In this document: positions 6,785 to 12,240 of the stretch, in pieces
Numbering within the stretch: position 1 is the stretch's first letter
How the letters are laid out: each line of letters begins with the position of its first letter
Assembly: GCA_947177675.1 (NCBI GenBank)
Contig: CAMWVK010000019.1
Span: 1-12,240 of the forward strand
DNA from: an uncultured Mucispirillum sp.
GTDB taxonomy: Bacteria > Chrysiogenota > Deferribacteres > Deferribacterales > Mucispirillaceae
Direction of reading: 5' to 3'
DNA: 12,240 nucleotides
Position numbers and translations under genes: made by a program
Notes under the pieces: generated by a model
Database searches by the model: none
The model's input: only the letters and a program-made list of their open reading frames with translations
What the model was told of the DNA's origin: nothing

Positions 6785-7711
6785 ATGAAAAAAATAGTAT
6801 TTATGGGGACGCCTGATATTGCTGTCCCGTCATTAAAAGCATTAGTTGAAAATGGATTTGATATTCCATTAGTTATCACTCAGCCAGATAAACCAAAAGG
6901 CAGAGGGCAGGCGGTTCAGTTTCCACCTGTAAAAGAGTATGCATTAACTGCTGGTTTAGAAGTATATCAGCCTGAAAAAATCAAAAATAATACTGAAGTT
7001 ATGGAGAAGCTTAAACACATATCACCAGATTTTTTTGCTGTTGCAGCCTATGGTAAAATACTGCCACAAGTTGTGCTTGATATTCCTAACACTGCTCCAG
7101 TTAATGTGCATTTTTCACTTCTTCCAAAATACAGAGGTCCTGCTCCTGTAAACTGGGCAATTATGAATGGTGAAGAAGAAACAGGTGTTAATACTATGCT
7201 TATGGATGCTGGTATGGATACTGGCGATATTCTTTTAACTGCTAAAACCAAAATTCTTAAAAAAAATGCAGGGGAACTTGCACAGGAGCTGGCAGTTACT
7301 GGTGCAGAACTTCTTATCAAAACATTAAATGAATTTGAAACTATTGTTCCAGTTAAACAGGATAATGATAAAGCTACAAAAGCACCTATGATGAATAAAG
7401 AAATGGGGCTTATTAACTGGTTACAGGATGCTGTGCAGATAGAAAGAATGATTAGAGCATTTACTCCATGGCCTGCAGGCTATTCTATGCTTGATAATAA
7501 AAAAGTAAAAATATTTAAAAGTGATGTTGCAGAGATTAATCATGATGCAGCAGCAGGCACTGTTATAAATATTGAAAAAGACAGTATAACTGTTGCATGT
7601 GGAAATAATGCCTTAAAAATATTTGAACTGCAGCTTGAAGGTAAAAAAAGAATGGATACTAAAAGCTTTTTAGCTGGTTATAAATTGGAAAAAGGCTCTT
7701 TATTAGGTTGA
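6785..7711 (+). CDS. fmt: Methionyl-tRNA formyltransferase
   Basis: A 308-residue cytoplasmic enzyme that transfers the formyl group of 10-formyl-tetrahydrofolate to methionyl-initiator tRNA, needed for bacterial translation initiation. The N-terminal formyltransferase domain (about 1-180) opens with MKKIVFMGTPDIAVPSL. The catalytic set is present: Asn107 and His109 in NVHFSLLPKYRGPAP, and Asp145 in MDAGMDTGD. The C-terminal OB-like tRNA-binding domain covers about 205-305 (NWLQDAVQIERMIRAFTPWP near its start, GYKLEKGSLLG at the end). The length is typical of the family. The start matches the family N-terminus but has only a weak AGG ahead of it, and the promoter -10 ends 8 bases before the ATG. 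The usual partner def (deformylase) is not adjacent; a nucleotidase lipoprotein gene follows instead. Confidence 0.98.
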   Translation: MKKIVFMGTPDIAVPSLKALVENGFDIPLVITQPDKPKGRGQAVQFPPVKEYALTAGLEVYQPEKIKNNTEVMEKLKHISPDFFAVAAYGKILPQVVLDIPNTAPVNVHFSLLPKYRGPAPVNWAIMNGEEETGVNTMLMDAGMDTGDILLTAKTKILKKNAGELAQELAVTGAELLIKTLNEFETIVPVKQDNDKATKAPMMNKEMGLINWLQDAVQIERMIRAFTPWPAGYSMLDNKKVKIFKSDVAEINHDAAAGTVINIEKDSITVACGNNALKIFELQLEGKKRMDTKSFLAGYKLEKGSLLG

Positions 7712-7719
7712 AAAGTTGT

Positions 7720-9405
7720 ATGAAAAAATTATTATTTGAAGTATTTATTTTGTTACTTTTTGGCTGCAGCTGTAGTCAAAATAGTAATAATATACCGCAA
7801 AATGATAATTTTTCATTACAAATCCTTCATTTTAATGACATTCATTCATCTGAAACATTTAACATACAAATAACTGCTGCGGATAATAATACTGCTGCAG
7901 CTTTTGCAGGGGGCTGGCCAAGACTTATTCAAGCTGTATCTTCTGCTGAAACTTCCCCATATAAAGAAATAATATTTGCAGGTGATATTTTCCAGCAGGG
8001 TTATCCGCTTTTTACATATACTAATGGCAGATATGATTATGATATGCTGTGCAGAGTATCGCCAAGTATTATAACGCTTGGAAACCACGAGCTTTATGAA
8101 ACAGATACTGGTGTTTTAAATTCCTTTTTTGACTATATTCTGCAGGGTAAAGATAACTGTTCTTTTGATATTGTGCTTGCAAATGTTAAGTTTGACAATA
8201 AAACAATTCAAAATGAAATTAAACCATATATTATAAAGGAATATGGGCAGAATAAGGCTGCATATTTTGGGCTTACTACAAACGAGTCTGGTATGAATAA
8301 TATTACAGGTATGCAGATATACGACCCATTTGAAACTGCAAAAAATATAATAAGACAGATTAAAAAAGCCCGTATAAATAAAATTATTGCAGTTACACAT
8401 CTTGGAATAGAGCAGGACAAAAAACTTGCTGAAATGTTTCCAGATATTGATTTAATAGTGGGCGGACATTCACATACTATTTTAGGAGATTATTCTGCAC
8501 TAAATATTAAAAGCTATGATAAAAACTATCCAGTAGAAGCAAATAATGGTTCAGCATATATTATTACAGCAGGCTCTCATGGGCTTATTTTAGGAAATAT
8601 TAATGTAAGATTTAATAAAGACGGACAAATTGCTTTAAATGAAAGTAGAAATAAAATGCTTTTAAATCCTTTTGATAATTCATCTTTAAATAGTGAAATA
8701 AATAGTTACAAGAAATTTCTTTTAATGGCAGAAAATACAGAAGCACTTACAGAAATTAATAACATATACAGCTCTATTTCTTTAGATATGAATAAGCCTG
8801 CTGGTGTTACTATTGACAATTTATACACATTAAAAGCTAACTCAAGTTATGATTACAACGACCATTATGCTTCTTCTCTTGGCTCAGTATTATCATATTC
8901 TTTATATACTGCTGCAGCTGCTCTTGACTATCTAGTTGATGCTGCCTTTATTAACACTGGTGCTTTAAGGATAAATATACCAAAAGGCACAATTACTTAT
9001 GGGCTTATAAATCAGGCTGCTCCATTTGATAATGACTTATATATGGTAAAAATATATGGCAGAGATATAATATTATATGCAGAAACATCAATTTCTGACT
9101 TTATAACCTTAAATAATGTAAACTCTTTTCCATGTATGTATGGCACATCTTTTAAATATGATGCTGCAAATTTTAAACTGACAGAGAAAAAAATATTAGT
9201 TAATAATGAGCTGACTGATATTGATTATAATAAAGTATATAATATAGTTATGTCTTCATATCTTTATGAAAATACTGCTGTATTTAAAAATAATGCATTA
9301 TCTGCAAAAAAACTTAATATGACAGATAAAGAAGCATATACTGACTATATTATAAAGAATTCGCCACTGAAAACAATAGCAGACCCAGTTATTATTTACA
9401 AATAA
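7720..9405 (+). CDS. 5'-nucleotidase/UshA-family lipoprotein
   Basis: A 561-residue exported enzyme that probably hydrolyses nucleotides or related phosphoesters outside the cytoplasm. The signal peptide MKKLLFEVFILLLFGC ends in a lipobox with Cys16. The N-terminal metallophosphatase domain (about 32-300) shows the two-metal ligands: Asp40 and His42 (FNDIHS), Asp89 (AGDIFQQG), Asn122-His123 (LGNHE), His227 (THLGIEQD), and His250 and His252 (GGHSHT). The C-terminal substrate domain (about 345-540) has NTGALRINIPKGTITYG (412-428) and PFDND. The Asp that pairs with the catalytic His in UshA (GNHEFD) is Tyr126 here (GNHELYE), so substrate or rate may differ. ATG 7720 is preferred to TTG 7708, which touches the only AGG. 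The gap to fmt is 8 bases, so the two are co-transcribed. No terminator is seen after it. Confidence 0.92.
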   Translation: MKKLLFEVFILLLFGCSCSQNSNNIPQNDNFSLQILHFNDIHSSETFNIQITAADNNTAAAFAGGWPRLIQAVSSAETSPYKEIIFAGDIFQQGYPLFTYTNGRYDYDMLCRVSPSIITLGNHELYETDTGVLNSFFDYILQGKDNCSFDIVLANVKFDNKTIQNEIKPYIIKEYGQNKAAYFGLTTNESGMNNITGMQIYDPFETAKNIIRQIKKARINKIIAVTHLGIEQDKKLAEMFPDIDLIVGGHSHTILGDYSALNIKSYDKNYPVEANNGSAYIITAGSHGLILGNINVRFNKDGQIALNESRNKMLLNPFDNSSLNSEINSYKKFLLMAENTEALTEINNIYSSISLDMNKPAGVTIDNLYTLKANSSYDYNDHYASSLGSVLSYSLYTAAAALDYLVDAAFINTGALRINIPKGTITYGLINQAAPFDNDLYMVKIYGRDIILYAETSISDFITLNNVNSFPCMYGTSFKYDAANFKLTEKKILVNNELTDIDYNKVYNIVMSSYLYENTAVFKNNALSAKKLNMTDKEAYTDYIIKNSPLKTIADPVIIYK

Positions 9406-9437
9406 TTTTGCTGGTATTAATATTTGATATTATCATA

Positions 9438-9468
9438 TTGTTATTTTTTTGTAAAAATTATGTATGAT
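9438..9468 (+). promoter_or_regulatory. Weak candidate promoter of htpX
   Basis: TTGTTA (9438-9443), a 19-base spacer and TATGAT (9463-9468). It lies in the 165-base gap before htpX and would give a leader of about 95 bases. The spacer is longer than ideal. Without it, htpX could be read from the fmt promoter, since no terminator separates them. Confidence 0.3.
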
Positions 9469-9570
9469 ATATTAAATAATATTGCATATAAAGTTTTATT
9501 AAATATATTTGTAACTATATCAGAATTAGTTTACACTTATGAAGATACTAAATTATGTAAAGGGTATAAA

Positions 9571-10449
9571 ATGACAACAGTAAACACATTAAAAACAGTT
9601 TTTTTAATTACCTTAATGACTGTATTATTAGTATTTATAGGTAATTTAATTGGCGGTAAAACAGGTATGATTATAGCACTTGTTTTTGCTGTAGGTATGA
9701 ACTTTTTTTCATACTGGTTTAGTGATAAAATAGTTCTTAAAATGTATAAAGCAGAGGAAGTAGATGAAGCAGGCAATCCTAGATTATACAGAATAGTTAG
9801 AACTCTTGCTACTCGTGCAGGGCTTCCTATGCCAAAGGTATATATTATTATGAATGGTTCACCTAACGCATTTGCTACAGGCAGAAATAAAAACCATGCA
9901 GCAGTTGCTGTTACAAATACATTAATGGATATGCTTGATGATGATGAATTAGCAGGTGTTATAGGTCATGAGCTTGCCCATATTTATGGAAAAGATATTT
10001 TAATAGGCACAATTGTTGCAATGATGGCAGGAACTATTATGACTATTGTTGATATTTTCCAATGGTCTATGATATTAGGCGGTGGAAGCAGTGATGATGA
10101 TGGCAGCCCGCTTGGTTTTGCTGGCTCTATTGCTATGATAATACTTGCTCCACTTGCTGCCACATTAATACAAATGGCAGTTTCTCGCTCAAGAGAATAT
10201 ATTGCAGACCAGCGTGGTGCACAGTTCTGTGGCAATCCTAGAGCACTTGCTTCTGCTTTGCATAAAATTGCTTATGGAATACAAATGCATCCAATGAATG
10301 AAGCTAAACCTGCAACAGCACATATGTTTATAGAAAGCCCATTTTCTGGTCAGAAAATGATGAGCTTATTTTCTACTCATCCAGCAGTAGATGACAGAAT
10401 AGAAAAACTTATGGCTATGGCAAATACAAGAAGTGGCAGAGCATATTAA
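9571..10449 (+). CDS. htpX: HtpX-type membrane metalloprotease (M48B)
   Basis: A 292-residue inner-membrane zinc protease that degrades misfolded membrane proteins with its active site facing the cytoplasm, usually as part of envelope stress quality control. Two N-terminal helices (about 7-27 and 31-50) lead into the family signature NFFSYWFSDKIVLKMYKA. The zinc site is HELAH (His133, Glu134, His137), with the third ligand Glu209 in SRSREYIAD. Two more hydrophobic segments lie at about 143-170 and 185-204. The C-terminus has STHPAVDDRIEKL, typical of the family. Start: AAAGGG at 9559-9564 is 6 bases ahead of ATG 9571, and the family N-terminus begins with this LKT segment. The open frame extends 49 codons further upstream, to 9424, but those codons look like untranslated leader. 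A strong terminator follows. Confidence 0.96.
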   Translation: MTTVNTLKTVFLITLMTVLLVFIGNLIGGKTGMIIALVFAVGMNFFSYWFSDKIVLKMYKAEEVDEAGNPRLYRIVRTLATRAGLPMPKVYIIMNGSPNAFATGRNKNHAAVAVTNTLMDMLDDDELAGVIGHELAHIYGKDILIGTIVAMMAGTIMTIVDIFQWSMILGGGSSDDDGSPLGFAGSIAMIILAPLAATLIQMAVSRSREYIADQRGAQFCGNPRALASALHKIAYGIQMHPMNEAKPATAHMFIESPFSGQKMMSLFSTHPAVDDRIEKLMAMANTRSGRAY

Positions 10450-10450
10450 A

Positions 10451-10475
10451 AATATTTTTATTTAAATAAAATATT
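10451..10475. repeat. AT-only palindrome before the htpX terminator
   Basis: AATATTTTTATTT and AAATAAAATATT make a near-perfect 25-base inverted repeat with a single unpaired T. It begins at the second base after the htpX stop and abuts the terminator stem. It could be a 3'-end stabilising hairpin or the minus-strand side of a composite terminator. Confidence 0.4.
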
Positions 10476-10501
10476 GGCGGGCTTATTTAGTCCGCCTTTT
10501 T
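10476..10501 (+). terminator. Rho-independent terminator of htpX
   Basis: The stem GGCGG(G)CT (10476-10483) pairs with AG(T)CCGCC (10489-10496), eight pairs with one G-T, around a 5-base loop. Five T follow at 10497-10501. It is the clearest GC-rich hairpin in the plus-strand half and lies 26 bases after the htpX stop. Confidence 0.92.
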
Positions 10502-10588
10502 AATATTATTAATGTATTTTATATAAATTTATTTATTATTATCCTAAATATATTTTGTTACAAATATGTATATCACATACAGTCATAC

Positions 10589-10616
10589 TTGAATATTTCA
10601 TTTATTGTATTATAAT
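10589..10616 (+). promoter_or_regulatory. Promoter of the metalloprotease gene
   Basis: TTGAAT (10589-10594), a 16-base spacer and a perfect TATAAT (10611-10616). Transcription would start near 10623, giving a leader of about 20 bases before ATG 10643. The ribosome site is weak (AGAGAA). Confidence 0.55.
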
Positions 10617-10642
10617 ATTTCTATATTTTATTAGAGAATTAT

Positions 10643-12142
10643 ATGAAAAAATTACTGATTATAACATTATTTTTTATACTGTTAAGCTGTGCTGATGATA
10701 AAACTGACAGTAGAAATACTATTACTTCAGATGATTTTACTACTCCTCTTATTTCAGAGAACTTTCTTGTTTTAGGTATAAATCAGGTGGATTATGATAA
10801 AAGAAAAACTCTTCATACACTAATCTATCAGGCTCGTAATCCTGCCACTGATGACTACCTTATTAAAAATAGTTACAATATTTCAGCAAATGGCAGGCAG
10901 ATGCATAGTATAACATCAAACCATCCTGTATTTCCTAAAAAATTTAATATGGAAAAAAACATAAAAGAAAACATAAATGATTTAAACAAAAATCTGCAGC
11001 AGACTGCTTACAATAATAGTATTAAACCAATAGATAAAAACAGCATTGTTTTAAAAAGAACAATACCTAAAACTGTAGAAGTTGGAACAAGATGGGAAAA
11101 TATTTATCTTTTAAATGTAAATAATAATACATTTTCTACAATTAATGCAACATGTATTGCTATTTCTGAAAGTGCATACTTTTTCCTGCAGGATGGACTT
11201 GAAAAGCTGACTAATGAACAAATTACTGCAATTACAACAGCTTTTGATAAAGATTATAGTATAATACATAAGTATTATGGAGAAGAAACAGATACTGATG
11301 GAAACGGTAAAGTTTCATTTTTAATTGCAGATTTTTCTGAGGGCTTGTTTGGCTTTTTTTATTCTGCAGATAAATATTATTCTCATGATTTACCAAATAA
11401 TATTAAATCTAATGAAGCAGATGTGCTTTATGTAAACCATTACTATTTTAAAAATGGCTGGGATAAGCACCAGACTGATTTAAAAGCTACATTTATACAT
11501 GAATTTCAACACATGGTGGCTTTTGACTGCAGAAGCAGACTTAATTTAAATCCCAGCCTTGATACATGGATAAACGAAGGTCTTTCTATGCTTTCTGAAT
11601 ATTATGGTGGGTATGCTGCACCACTCTATGGCTATGTAAGCAGCTATTTTTTAAAAAATCAAGGTATATCATTAATAACAGATGACTCATCACAGGATTA
11701 TGGTTTAAGTTATCTTTTTATAAGATATTTACAAATAAGATTTGGTGATGATTTTATTAAAAAATTGTATTCTTCAGAATATACTGGCATTAAAGCAGTG
11801 GAAAAAGCTGTTAATACAGGTTTTAATGAGCTGTTTTTAGATTTTACTAAAATGATTTTAGTTACTGGCAGAAATGTTACAACTGATATTAGATAAAATA
11901 AAGAACAATTTAATTATCCAACAGGGACTGAAGGTTATAATAGAAACGGATTTAATCTTGCATCCCTTATTGATGAAGTTTATTCTCACAATAGTAATGA
12001 CAACCATTTTATTACATCTACAGGCTATAATAATAAACAGCTTGGAATATATGGGTTTGTAATTACCAGATGGAGCGATATTATTGATAATATTACATTA
12101 TCAAGCAGCAATGGAATTGCAGGTATGTATTCTGCATGGTAA
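10643..12142 (+). pseudogene. M30/hyicolysin-like lipoprotein metalloprotease, interrupted by TAA
   Basis: A secreted zinc metalloprotease. The signal peptide MKKLLIITLFFILLSC is lipidated at Cys16. Residues 214-230 hold a Ca-binding-like loop, DTDGNGKV. The zinc motif HEFQH has His286, Glu287 and His290, and a likely third ligand is Glu312 in WINEGLSMLSEYY. This order is typical of peptidase M30-like proteins. The frame is stopped by TAA at 11894-11896 (codon 418), giving 417 residues. The same frame then continues for 81 sense codons to TAA at 12140-12142, with protein-like sequence (TEGYNRNGFNLASLIDEVYS, then QLGIYGFVITRWSD). The likely ancestral product is 499 residues, with one sense codon, for example Tyr TAT or TAC, changed to TAA. 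The downstream piece has no start codon or ribosome site of its own. The catalytic domain is intact, so a shortened but active enzyme is possible; a sequencing error is the other explanation. Confidence 0.8.
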
Positions 12143-12186
12143 AAGATTATAAAGCTGTAATATATCATTTTGAATTTGGTTTTAGA

Positions 12187-12216
12187 CTTTTTTTATTTAT
12201 TTTTTTAAAAAAATTT
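12187..12216. other. A/T-tract region after the protease gene
   Basis: A seven-T run (12188-12194) is followed by seven T then seven A (12200-12213). I see no GC-rich stem before it, so I do not call a terminator. Such tracts bend DNA and could belong to the upstream region of a gene beyond the window. Nothing else is seen in 12143-12240. Confidence 0.3.
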
Positions 12217-12240
12217 GTGTTAAACTGCTAAATAACTTTA

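Noticed and set aside
9424..9570. 49-codon N-terminal extension of htpX
   Set aside because: No ribosome site at its start, no resemblance to HtpX N-termini, and AAAGGG six bases before ATG 9571 marks the family start. The extension is leader sequence with a possible promoter in it.
11894..11896. Recoding of the protease stop (selenocysteine, pyrrolysine or programmed read-through)
   Set aside because: The codon is TAA, not TGA or TAG, and no obvious downstream stem is visible; a nonsense change is simpler.
11874..12062. 62-codon open frame over the end of the protease gene
   Set aside because: It is in another frame, with no ribosome site and a composition of chance Leu/Ile runs. The protease's own frame carries the protein-like signal through the same bases.
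1..12240. CRISPR array, tRNA, rRNA, insertion sequence, phage or toxin-antitoxin signs
   Set aside because: No spaced direct repeats, cloverleaf-like sequence, transposase or integrase motif, or small toxin pair was seen on either strand.

Overview
The window is about 12 kb of AT-rich (by eye roughly 30% GC) bacterial chromosome. Lipobox-type signal peptides, a transmembrane chemoreceptor, an HtpX membrane protease and a PilZ-like protein suggest a motile, probably diderm, low-GC bacterium. My best guess is Deferribacterota (a Mucispirillum-like gut bacterium), with Brachyspira-like spirochaetes as an alternative. This is a guess from style and gene content, not from any search. I see no rRNA, tRNA, CRISPR array, insertion sequence or phage gene. 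No gene-free gap exceeds 300 bases.

Layout. (1) 1-2504, minus strand: an unrecognised 102-residue protein, then a methyl-accepting chemotaxis protein with its own promoter and a strong terminator. (2) 2505-2754: a divergent promoter region with a 30-bp GCGC-centred dyad, serving the 102-residue gene on the left and an ankyrin-repeat lipoprotein on the right. (3) 2755-5358, plus strand: the ankyrin lipoprotein with a hairpin after it, then a small diverged PilZ-like protein with its own promoter. (4) 5360-6491, minus strand: a TauE/SafE-type (TSUP) exporter overlapping by 8 bases a small DUF1634-like three-helix membrane protein, whose stop lies one base from the convergent pilZ-like stop. (5) 6785-9405, plus strand: fmt (methionyl-tRNA formyltransferase) and, 8 bases later, a 5'-nucleotidase-family lipoprotein. 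(6) 9571-10449: htpX, closed by a strong terminator. (7) 10643-12142: a secreted lipoprotein metalloprotease (M30/hyicolysin-like) interrupted by an in-frame TAA at codon 418, after which 81 clean codons continue in the same frame.

Functional picture. Most of the genes are housekeeping or cell-envelope genes in short transcription units rather than one pathway. The envelope theme is strong: three predicted lipoproteins (ankyrin scaffold, nucleotidase, metalloprotease), a chemoreceptor, an exporter pair and a membrane quality-control protease. I found no defence system or mobile island. The most notable observations are the nonsense-interrupted protease, the dyad element in the divergent promoter region, an apparently near-leaderless fmt promoter, and a nucleotidase lacking the Asp of the usual catalytic His-Asp pair. 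Three upstream start choices were corrected using ribosome-binding sites, promoters or family alignment (ankyrin gene, pilZ-like gene, htpX).
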